64,000 nt of DNA from CAMAVH01 sp035714115 (GTDB lineage Bacteria; Pseudomonadota; Alphaproteobacteria; SMXQ01), in NCBI GenBank assembly GCA_035714115.1, contig DASTMO010000051.1, forward strand, positions 1 to 64,000, written 5' to 3'. This document shows, one piece after another, positions 1 to 8,400 of the stretch (positions are counted from its first letter, which is position 1; every line of letters starts with the position of its first letter). Position numbers and translations under genes: made by a program. The notes under the pieces were generated by a model. That model was not told where the DNA came from and did not search any database. It worked only from the letters and a program-made list of their open reading frames with translations.

Positions 1-1262
1 GCCTGATCCTGACTGAGGACACGCTCAAGGGCCGCCGCCTGCAAAAGCTGATCGAGGATGCCGACAAGCTCGGCCTCACGGTCGCGCGCCTGCCCAAGCT
101 GACCGACTTTCGCGAACATGGCGTCGGCGCGCCGGCCCAGGTCGAGCTCAAGCCGATCGCCATCGAAGATTTGCTCGGCCGGCCGCAGACCGTGCTCGAC
201 CGCAGCCGCATGGCCGAACTGATCGCCGGCAAGCGCGTGCTGGTGACCGGCGCGGGCGGCACTATCGGCGGCGAACTCACGCGCCAGATCGCTTCTTACG
301 GTCCGGCGCGCCTGGCGCTGCTCGATCATTCGGAATATGCGCTCTACTCGATCGATCTGGAGATCGGCGAGCGCGCCCCTGGCCTGTCGCGCACGCCGAT
401 CCTCGCCGATGTGCGCGACGGCGCGCGCATCGATGCGATCCTCGCCGAGGAAAAGCCCGAACTCGTCTTCCACGCCGCCGCGCTCAAACATGTGCCGATG
501 GTCGAGCTGCATCCGGCCGAGGGCGTGCTGACCAATGTGATGGGCACGCAAAACGTCGCCGAAGCCTGCGCCAAAGCCGGCGTTTCGGCCATGGTGATGA
601 TCTCGACAGACAAAGCGGTGAACCCCTCTTCGATCATGGGCGCGACCAAGCGCGTCGCCGAATGCGCGGTGCAGACCGTCGGCGCCGCCAATCCCGCCAC
701 GCGCTATGTCGTCGTGCGCTTCGGCAACGTGCTCGGCTCGACCGGTTCGGTGGTGCCGCTGTTTCAGCGCCAGCTCGCCGCCGGCGGGCCGCTCACCGTC
801 ACGCATCCCGATGTCACGCGCTACTTCATGACCGTGCGCGAAGCCGTCGAGCTGGTCCTGGAAGCGTCTGTACTGGGTACTGATGATGCCACCGACGCGC
901 GCGACGGCCATATCTACGTGCTCGACATGGGCGAGCCGGTGAAGATCGCCGATCTGGCGCGCCAGATGATTCGCCTCGCCGGACAGCGCCCCGACCGCGA
1001 CGTGAAGATCGCCTTCACCGGCCTGCGTCCCGGCGAGAAGCTCTTTGAGGAGTTGTTCCACGATGCCGAAGCGCTGACGCCGACGCGCTATCCCGGCATT
1101 CAGACGGCGCAGCCGCGCGGCGTCGATGCCGCGACGCTGCAAAGCGCGCTCAAGGCGCTTGAATCTGCCGCGAAGAAACGCGACCGCGCCGACATCCTCG
1201 GCCAGATCAGCCGCCTCGTTCCCGAATATGCCGCCCCGTCCCATAACGACGCCGCGCAATAG
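1..1262 (+). CDS. Nucleotide-sugar dehydratase/epimerase, FlaA1/CapD (WbpM-like) family, 5'-truncated
   Basis: The open frame runs in from the window edge (first full codon at 3) with no stop, so only the last 419 residues are seen. After about 75 residues that match the region preceding the catalytic domain, a Rossmann motif GAGGTIG is followed by an extended-SDR domain with ISTDKAVNPSSIMGATK. In this family the usual YxxxK catalytic pair is replaced by MxxxK, as here. Members such as WbpM, CapD and FlaA1 are UDP-GlcNAc 4,6-dehydratases feeding lipopolysaccharide, capsule or flagellin glycan synthesis. The full membrane-bound type would have N-terminal transmembrane segments upstream, outside the window. 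The internal ttg at 171 is not the start. purH begins 23 bases downstream. Family assignment is firm; exact substrate is inferred. Confidence 0.88.
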   Translation, partial: LILTEDTLKGRRLQKLIEDADKLGLTVARLPKLTDFREHGVGAPAQVELKPIAIEDLLGRPQTVLDRSRMAELIAGKRVLVTGAGGTIGGELTRQIASYGPARLALLDHSEYALYSIDLEIGERAPGLSRTPILADVRDGARIDAILAEEKPELVFHAAALKHVPMVELHPAEGVLTNVMGTQNVAEACAKAGVSAMVMISTDKAVNPSSIMGATKRVAECAVQTVGAANPATRYVVVRFGNVLGSTGSVVPLFQRQLAAGGPLTVTHPDVTRYFMTVREAVELVLEASVLGTDDATDARDGHIYVLDMGEPVKIADLARQMIRLAGQRPDRDVKIAFTGLRPGEKLFEELFHDAEALTPTRYPGIQTAQPRGVDAATLQSALKALESAAKKRDRADILGQISRLVPEYAAPSHNDAAQ

Positions 1263-1285
1263 ATCCACCCGCCCGGAGTACCCTT

Positions 1286-2887
1286 ATGTCCACCCCTTCC
1301 AGCCCCGATCTCGTTCCCGTCCGCCGCGCCCTCATCTCGGTCTCCGACAAGACCGGCCTCGTCGATTTCGCCAAGTTCCTGGTGAGCCAGGGCGTCGAGC
1401 TGCTCTCGACCGGCGGCACGGCGAAAGCGCTGCGCGACGCGGGCCTGAAAGTGATCGACGTCTCCGAGGCGACCGGGTTCCCTGAGATGATGGATGGGCG
1501 CGTGAAAACGCTGCATCCCGTCATCCACGGCGGCCTGCTCGCCATTCGCGACAATGCCGAACATGCAGCGGCGATGAAGCAGCACAACATTCCGCCGATC
1601 GACCTCGTCGCGATCAATCTCTATCCCTTCGAATCAACCGTGGCGAAGGGCGCGGATTTCGAGACCTGCATCGAGAACATCGACATCGGCGGCCCGGCGC
1701 TGATCCGCGGCGCGTCCAAGAACCACCCCTGGGTCGCGGTGCTGACCGACGCCTCCGACTATGCCGCCGTGCAGGCGGAGATGGCCGCGAACAAGGGCCA
1801 GACGACGCTGGCGCTGCGCCGCAAGCTCGCCGCCCAGGCCTATGCCCGCACCGGCGCATACGATGCCGCGATCTCGGCCTGGTTCTCCAAACAGAACGGC
1901 GTCGATTACGCGCCGCGCGCCGTCTTCGCCGGCGAGCTCAAGCAGGAGCTGCGCTACGGCGAGAACCCGCACCAGTCGGCGGCTTTTTACGCCAATGTCA
2001 GCGATCCGCGCCCGGGCCTCGCCACGGCGACGCAGCTGCAGGGTAAGGAACTGAGCTTCAACAACCTGAACGATACCGACGCCGCCTTCGAGCTGGCCGG
2101 CGAATTCACCGATGCGCCGACCATCGCCATCATCAAACACGCCAATCCCTGCGGCGTCGCCACCGGCAAGACGCTGAAAGAGGCTTATCTGCGCGCTCTG
2201 TCCTGCGATCCGGTGTCGGCCTTCGGCGGCATCATCGCCATGAACAAGGCGCTCGACGAAGCGACCGCGACCGAGATCGCCAAGCTGTTCGTCGAAGTGG
2301 TGATCGCGCCCAAGCTTGACGACGCGGCGAAGGCCATTCTCGCCGCTAAGAAGAACGTGCGCGTGCTCGAGACCGGCGCCATGCCCGATGCGAGCAAGCC
2401 GGGCCAGACTATTCGTTCGCTCGCCGGCGGCTACCTGCTGCAGACGCGCGATTCGCACCGCCTGACCGCCGCCGATCTCAAGGTCGTCACCAAGAAGCAG
2501 CCGACGCCGGCGCAGATCGCCGACATGCTGTTCGCCTTCACGGTCGCCAAACATGTGAAGTCGAACGCCATCGTCTATGTGAAGGACGGCGCGACGGTGG
2601 GCATCGGCGCCGGCCAGATGAGCCGTGTCGATAGCTCGCGCATCGCCGCCTGGAAGGCGCAGGAATCGGCCAAGGCGGCCGGCGAGAGCGAAACCCGCGC
2701 CAAGGGTTCTGTCGTCGCTTCTGACGCCTTCTTCCCCTTCGCCGACGGCTTGCTGGCCGCCGCCGAGGCCGGCGCCACGGCGGTGATCCAGCCGGGCGGC
2801 TCGATCCGCGACGATGAAGTGATCAAGGCGGCCGACGACGCCGGCCTCGCCATGGTCTTCACCGGTATCCGCCATTTCCGCCACTGA
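1286..2887 (+). CDS. purH: Bifunctional AICAR formyltransferase/IMP cyclohydrolase
   Basis: Catalyses the last two steps of purine synthesis: formyl transfer to AICAR and closure to IMP, in the cytosol. The 533 residues match the usual full length. The N-terminal MGS-like cyclohydrolase domain shows LISVSDKTGL, LSTGGTAKAL and GRVKTLHPVIHGG; the C-terminal transformylase domain carries the KHANPCG signature and SAFGGIIAMN. A GGAG-type ribosome binding site lies about six bases before the ATG. A strong hairpin with flanking A and T runs follows the stop codon and separates it from the convergent bicupin gene. Nothing unusual seen. Confidence 0.97.
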   Translation: MSTPSSPDLVPVRRALISVSDKTGLVDFAKFLVSQGVELLSTGGTAKALRDAGLKVIDVSEATGFPEMMDGRVKTLHPVIHGGLLAIRDNAEHAAAMKQHNIPPIDLVAINLYPFESTVAKGADFETCIENIDIGGPALIRGASKNHPWVAVLTDASDYAAVQAEMAANKGQTTLALRRKLAAQAYARTGAYDAAISAWFSKQNGVDYAPRAVFAGELKQELRYGENPHQSAAFYANVSDPRPGLATATQLQGKELSFNNLNDTDAAFELAGEFTDAPTIAIIKHANPCGVATGKTLKEAYLRALSCDPVSAFGGIIAMNKALDEATATEIAKLFVEVVIAPKLDDAAKAILAAKKNVRVLETGAMPDASKPGQTIRSLAGGYLLQTRDSHRLTAADLKVVTKKQPTPAQIADMLFAFTVAKHVKSNAIVYVKDGATVGIGAGQMSRVDSSRIAAWKAQESAKAAGESETRAKGSVVASDAFFPFADGLLAAAEAGATAVIQPGGSIRDDEVIKAADDAGLAMVFTGIRHFRH

Positions 2888-2907
2888 GCGAGAAAGCGCG
2901 CTGAATC

Positions 2908-2943
2908 AAAAAGGCGGAGGGTGGTAAGCCCTCCGCCTTTTCG
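2908..2943. terminator. Bidirectional rho-independent terminator between purH and the bicupin gene
   Basis: A 12-bp perfect stem (2910-2921 with 2929-2940, AAAGGCGGAGGG and its complement) with a 7-base loop is flanked by A on one side and T on the other, so it can act on both converging transcripts. Confidence 0.85.
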
Positions 2944-2960
2944 TTTGATCGCCGATCGGA

Positions 2961-4097
2961 TCAGATCGCGGCGACCAACGTCCGGTTGGTTTCGAAGCCG
3001 GCATGAGAGCCGAGCAGCGTGATCGGCCCCTTCATGTCTTCCTGCCACAACAGCGAGTCGGCGTTGATGTTGAAGGCGAAGTCCTGGATGGTCATTTCGT
3101 AGACCGGGCCTTCGTCCGCCGAGTGGCTATGGATCGCCCAGCCCGGCGCGGTAAACATGAAGTCGCCGGCCTCCCACTCGTAACGCTTGCCCTGCACCAT
3201 CGAATGGCCACGGCCGCCGAAGATGTAGTTCATCGCCGCCGAGACGTGGCGGTGCGGGCGGTCGGTGATGCCGCCCGGGCGCACGGTGATCGTCGAGAAG
3301 AAGTTCGGCGTCACGCCGTTGGAGCGGCCCGTCACCGGGTCCCACAGCAGATAGAGCCGGCGGCCTTTGTAGTTGGCGCCCAGATCGGCGAGCTTATCGA
3401 GCTCGCGCTTCACGTCCTGCCAAGCCCACAGCTTCGGCTTGAATTCGACCGGTTCGGGATTGACGAGCTGCTCGTAGGGCGCGAGCCAGGTGCCTTCTGC
3501 GGTCAGTTGGAAGCTGCCGAACGGATTGCGATGATCGGCGCGCGGCTCGCTCTTGGCCGCGGGCTTGGCTTGGTCGCCGTCGGCCGGCGGGTTCTCGTCG
3601 ACGAAATGCGTGCAAAGTTTTTCCAGGAGCGCGCCGTTTGAATAGCGGAGGCGGACCTGGATCTCCTTGGTGTCGTTGACGTAATGATGCACCGACATGG
3701 AGGGCGAGGTGAAAGTGTCGTACTGCTTGAAGACATGCGCCTTGCCGTTGGCGATCGCCGTGCCGCCGCCTTGGATGCAGAAGTCGACGACGGAAGAATT
3801 CTGGCGCACCGGCGCGGTGCGTTCGCCCGGCAGCAGCACATTGAGCGACACGTCGACGCCCGGCGCGAAGGCTTTGCTGCCGTCGGTGCAGCGCGGATGG
3901 ATGAAGTGGGTGCGGCGCACGCCGTTCGCCGGCTTGGCCACCGAGGCGAGGCGCTCGATTTCCTGCTCGATGCGCTTCTTCGGCACCTTCACCGGCTCCC
4001 ACATCGGCAGATTGTGGTCGCCCCAGGCTTTCTCGTCCGGCGTTTGACGGCCGCACGCATCGACCAGATTGCATTCGATATCTTGGAACATCTTCAT
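2961..4097 (-). CDS. Bicupin domain protein (distantly gentisate-dioxygenase-like)
   Basis: Two cupin barrels are visible. The C-terminal one (around residues 270-360) has RPHRHVSAAMNYIFGG followed by GDFMFTAPGWAIHSHS, giving the histidines expected for an Fe or Mn site; the N-terminal one lacks a clear HxH. The overall plan resembles gentisate and 1-hydroxy-2-naphthoate dioxygenases, but I cannot name a substrate. I place the start at the ATG at 4097 because AAGAGGG sits just before it; an in-frame ATG at 4130 has no ribosome binding site and would give 389 residues. A perfect 14-bp palindrome lies 41 bases upstream, suggesting a dedicated repressor. Monocistronic; converges on purH. Confidence 0.7.
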   Translation of the reverse strand: MKMFQDIECNLVDACGRQTPDEKAWGDHNLPMWEPVKVPKKRIEQEIERLASVAKPANGVRRTHFIHPRCTDGSKAFAPGVDVSLNVLLPGERTAPVRQNSSVVDFCIQGGGTAIANGKAHVFKQYDTFTSPSMSVHHYVNDTKEIQVRLRYSNGALLEKLCTHFVDENPPADGDQAKPAAKSEPRADHRNPFGSFQLTAEGTWLAPYEQLVNPEPVEFKPKLWAWQDVKRELDKLADLGANYKGRRLYLLWDPVTGRSNGVTPNFFSTITVRPGGITDRPHRHVSAAMNYIFGGRGHSMVQGKRYEWEAGDFMFTAPGWAIHSHSADEGPVYEMTIQDFAFNINADSLLWQEDMKGPITLLGSHAGFETNRTLVAAI

Positions 4098-4137
4098 GGC
4101 GCCCTCTTCGACTGGCTTGAGTTGGGCCATTCTAATA

Positions 4138-4151
4138 ATTAGATATCTAAT
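4138..4151. promoter_or_regulatory. Perfect 14-bp palindrome, candidate operator for the bicupin gene
   Basis: ATTAGATATCTAAT reads identically on both strands, in an AT-rich island within GC-rich DNA, directly upstream of the bicupin gene. Palindromes of this size and composition are typical of MarR-type dimeric repressors. No regulator gene is adjacent, so the binding protein is unknown. Confidence 0.55.
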
Positions 4152-4208
4152 GGTTCATTGATCTGGATCAAGCGGCCTCTGAAGTTAAACATTATATATT
4201 TCAGTGAG

Positions 4209-5495
4209 TTAAGAGCGCTTCGGCTCTTTGACGAACCACAGGATCGCGCCGCCGATCAGGAAAAAGACGAGCACGGTGGCCATGCCGGCGCGCTGGGTGC
4301 CGAACTGGGCGGTGGCGAAGCCGAACAGGGCCGGGCCGATGAAGGCGGTCGCCTTGCCGGTCAGGGCGTAGAGCCCGAACATCTCAGTCTGCATCTCCGG
4401 CGGCGCGAGGCGCGCCATCAGCGAGCGGCTCGCCGCCTGGGCCGGACCGAAGAAAATGCCGAGCGCGAGGCCGAGGCCCCAGAACACCGTCTTGTCCTCG
4501 GTCAGCAGGATCGCGCAGCCGACGACGAACAGACCGCAGAGCGCGATCAGCACCGTGCGCTTGGCGCCGATCCAATCGTCGATCCAGGCGAAGCCGGCGG
4601 CGCCCAGCCCGGCCGTCAGGTTCAGCGCGATGCCGAACCAGATCACCTCTTCGACCTTCATGCCGAACATGCCGGCGGCATAGATGCCGCCGAAAGCGAA
4701 GAGCGTGTTGAGGCCGTCGGTATAGATCATCTGCGCGATGAGATAGCGCGCGATGTTGCGATAGTTGCGCAAATGGCCGAGCGTGCGCAGCAGCGTCGCG
4801 ACGCCGCGCTTCATCGCCGTACCCCAGGGCAGGCCGCTCGCCGCATGGTCCGGCGTGAAGACGAAAATCGGCCAGGCGAAGATGGCGATCCATAATGCGG
4901 CGATCGGCGCGGCGATGCGCACATGGGCGGCTTCCTCGCGCCCAACGCCGAACCAGGGTTCGGGATTGCTGACGAAGCCCATCAGCACGATGACGAGGCA
5001 CACGAGGCCGCCGGCATAGCCGAGGCCCCAGCCCCAACCAGACAAGCGGCCGAGTTTTTCCTCCGGCACCAGATCGGTGAGCATGGCGTTGTAGAAGACG
5101 ATGCCGAATTCGAAGGCGAGATTGGCCACGGCGACGCCGAGCAGCGCTTGCGGCACAAAGCTCTCATTCGGCTTGACGAACCACAGGCTCGCCGTGGCGG
5201 CGATGCAGAGAATGGTGAAAACGCCGAGCCAGGGTTTGCGCCGCCCGCCCTGATCGGCGATGGCGCCCATCAGCGGCGACAGGATCGCGATGCCGAGCGC
5301 CGAGAGCGTCAGGGCATAGCCCCAGCTTTCGGTCGCCGCCACCTCGTTGGCCGCCACGCCTTGCGCGAAATAGGCGGCGAAGACGAAGGTCAGGATCACC
5401 GCCGCGAAGGCGGAGTTGGCCCAATCATATAAGCACCAAGCGACAAGGGCCTTCTTGTCGGCATAAGCGGGACGCGACGCGGCGGGATGGCTCAT
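4209..5495 (-). CDS. MFS transporter, UMF1/Atg22-like family
   Basis: A 428-residue inner-membrane protein with about twelve hydrophobic segments. The N-terminal motif WCLYDWANSAFAAVILTFVF is characteristic of the UMF1 (unknown major facilitator) family related to the yeast vacuolar effluxer Atg22; bacterial substrates are not settled, amino-acid efflux is plausible. The frame stays open far upstream, but the ATG at 5495 is the true start: it overlaps the glutamate dehydrogenase stop codon as ATGA (5492-5495), a classical coupling arrangement, and the family homology begins there. Coupling to glutamate catabolism supports an amino-acid-related role, which is inference. Confidence 0.85.
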   Translation of the reverse strand: MSHPAASRPAYADKKALVAWCLYDWANSAFAAVILTFVFAAYFAQGVAANEVAATESWGYALTLSALGIAILSPLMGAIADQGGRRKPWLGVFTILCIAATASLWFVKPNESFVPQALLGVAVANLAFEFGIVFYNAMLTDLVPEEKLGRLSGWGWGLGYAGGLVCLVIVLMGFVSNPEPWFGVGREEAAHVRIAAPIAALWIAIFAWPIFVFTPDHAASGLPWGTAMKRGVATLLRTLGHLRNYRNIARYLIAQMIYTDGLNTLFAFGGIYAAGMFGMKVEEVIWFGIALNLTAGLGAAGFAWIDDWIGAKRTVLIALCGLFVVGCAILLTEDKTVFWGLGLALGIFFGPAQAASRSLMARLAPPEMQTEMFGLYALTGKATAFIGPALFGFATAQFGTQRAGMATVLVFFLIGGAILWFVKEPKRS

Positions 5496-8400
5496 GCGGC
5501 GATTAAAGCACGCATTTGCCGGTTCGCCACCGCCAACATCGCCAGATCGGCGCCGTTTGCGCTCTGCATCTCGGCCAAAATCTGCTGCGCGCGCAGGAAG
5601 ACCGGACCGCGCGCCTGCAGCCAGGCCTCGACCGCCGCATGATCGCGCGCGCCGCCAGCCATGATGCGCGCCGACAATTCCGCCTGGAAGGCAAACAGCT
5701 CGTCGACGATGGCGGCGATGGCCTGCTTCTGCCAGGAGGTGGTGGCGACGATGGCTTGGGCCGAGGCCCGCAACCAATCGAGCGACAAGCGGTCGCCGAC
5801 GGCATAATAGATCGCCGCGGCCTGCGGCACCTTGGCGACATCCTCGCCGGCCAGTTTCACGATGTCGGTCGCGCCGCCGAGCGCCGGCAGTTTCGCCGCC
5901 TCCTTGGCGAGATCGACCGGCGCGCCCTCTTTGGCGTAAACGGCAGCCGCCGCTTCGAAGCGCTCGCGCGCGGCCGGCGGCAGAGCCTCCGGCAGAGCGG
6001 CTTTGAGCGCGGCGATGGCCGGCGCGACGAACGTCATCGCGGCGGCGACATCGATCGGATGGCTGCGGTTTTGCACGAACCACAAGGTGGCGCGCTCCAC
6101 CAGCTTGCCCGATTCGAGGATCATCGCCGTCTGCAGACTGGCCGGAACCTTGGCGTCGAGCGCCTCGATGGCCGCCCAGAACTCGCGCAAGGCAAAGGCG
6201 TCGCGCGTCACCGTGTAAGCGCGAGCGATGTCGCCTTCCGCCGCGCCGGTGCGATTGCGCAGATCATTGACGAAGGTGGGACCGACGCGATTGACCATGC
6301 TGTTGGTCGCGACCGTGGCGATGATCTCGCGGCGCAGCCGATGTTTGTCGATGGCTTGACCGAACCGTTCGCGCAATGCGGTCGGGAAATAGCGATGCAG
6401 GTCTTCGCCGAGGAAAGCCTCATCGGGCAGATCGCTTTCCAGCAGGGTCTCGTAGAGCGTCATCTTGCCGTAAGCGAGCAGCACCGACAATTCGGGGCGC
6501 GTCAGGCCTTTGCCGTTGACGGCAAGCGCCGACAGCGCCGCGTCGTTCGGCAGCTTCTCGACCTCGCGGTTGAGCTTGCCTGCTTTTTCCAGATCATGGA
6601 TCAGGCGCACTTGTGAATCGAGGATCGCGCCGCCCTGCGCCTCCATGACGGTGAGCGCCTGCGTCTGCAGATAATTGTCGCGCAGGATCAGGCCCGCCAG
6701 CTCGTCGGTCATCTCGACCAGCAGCGCATCGCGCTGCTTGAGCGTCATGTCGCCCTCGCCAACCACCGCGCCGGTGAGGATCTTGATGTTCACCTCATGG
6801 TCGGAGGCGTCGACGCCGGCGGAATTGTCCACCGCGTCGGTGTTGAGCCTCCCACCCGTCTTGGCATATTCGATACGGCCGAGCTGGGTCATGCCAAGGT
6901 TGGCGCCTTCGCCGATGACTTTGGCGCGAATTTCATGCCCGTCGACGCGCAAGGCGTCGTTGGCGCGATCGCCCGCTTCCGCCTGCGCTTCAGTGGCGGC
7001 TTTCACGTAAGTGCCGATGCCGCCGAAGAACAAAAGATCGACCTCCGCCTTCAAGAGCACGCGGATCAGGTCGTTCGGCGCCATGCTGTCCTGCTTGAGG
7101 CCGAACAGCGTTTGAATCTCCGGCATCAGCTTGATCGACTTGGCCTTGCGGTCGAACACGCCGCCGCCCGCCGAGATCAACTTGGCGTCGTAATCGGACC
7201 ATGACGAGCGCGGCAAAGCGAACAGGCGCTGGCGCTCGGCTAGGCTCGCCGCCGGATCGGGCGTCGGATCGATGAAGATATGCAGATGGTTGAAGGCCGC
7301 CAGCAGCTTGATATGCGGCGACAGCATCATGCCGTTGCCGAACACGTCGCCCGACATATCGCCGACGCCGACCACGGTGAAGTCCTGCGACTGGGTGTCG
7401 ATCCCCATTTCGCGGAAATGGCGCTTCACCGATTCCCAAGCACCGCGCGCGGTGATGCCCATCTTCTTATGGTCGTAGCCGACTGAGCCGCCGGAGGCGA
7501 AGGCGTCGTCGAGCCAGAAGCCGTATTCCCGGGCGATGCCGTTGGCGAGGTCGGAGAAGGTCGCCGTGCCTTTATCCGCTGCCACCACCAAATAGGGATC
7601 GTCGTCGTCGTGACGGATCACGTTCTTCGGCGGCACGATGCCGGCGCCGACCCGATTGTCGGTGATGTCGAGCAAGCCTTTCATCAGCAGCGTGTAGCAG
7701 GCAATGCCTTCGGCCATGGTCTCGTCGCGCGAGGCGCCGGCCGGCAGCTTCTTCAGCACGAAGCCGCCTTTAGCGCCGACCGGCACGATGACGGCGTTCT
7801 TCACCATCTGCGCCTTCATCAGGCTCAGGATTTCGGTGCGGAAATCCTCGCGGCGGTCCGACCAGCGTATGCCGCCGCGCGCCACTTTGCCGCCGCGCAG
7901 ATGGATGCCTTCCATGCGCGGGGAGTAGACGAACACTTCATAAAGCGGGCGCGGCAATGGCAGATCGTCGAGACTGCGCGAATCGAACTTGAAGGACACA
8001 TAGCTCTTCGGCCCGCCGTCCGCGGCCATCTGATAAAAATTCGTGCGAAGCATCGAGAGGATGGCATTGAGGAAGCGACGCAGGATGCGGTCTTCATCCA
8101 GGCTCGCCACTTTGTCGAGCGCCTCTTCGTAGGCGACCTTCAGCGTCGTCTCGCGGCTTTCGGCATGGCTGCGATTAAGGTCGAAGCGAGCGACGAAGAG
8201 ATCAGCCAGCATCCGCGCGAAATGCGGGTTGTCGCTGAATGTCGTCTCCATATAGGCCTGGCTGAAAGCGATGCCAGCCTGTCGCAGATATTTGGCGACG
8301 GCGCGGACCACGGTGATCTCGCGCCAATCGAGGCCGGCGAGCAACGCCAGCTTGTTGAAGCCGTCATCTTCCATGTCGCCCGACCACAGCCGAGCGAAGG

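Noticed and set aside
5496..6083. N-terminal extension of the MFS transporter ORF to 624 residues
   Set aside because: The extra 196 residues are an out-of-frame reading of glutamate dehydrogenase; family homology starts at the ATG at 5495.
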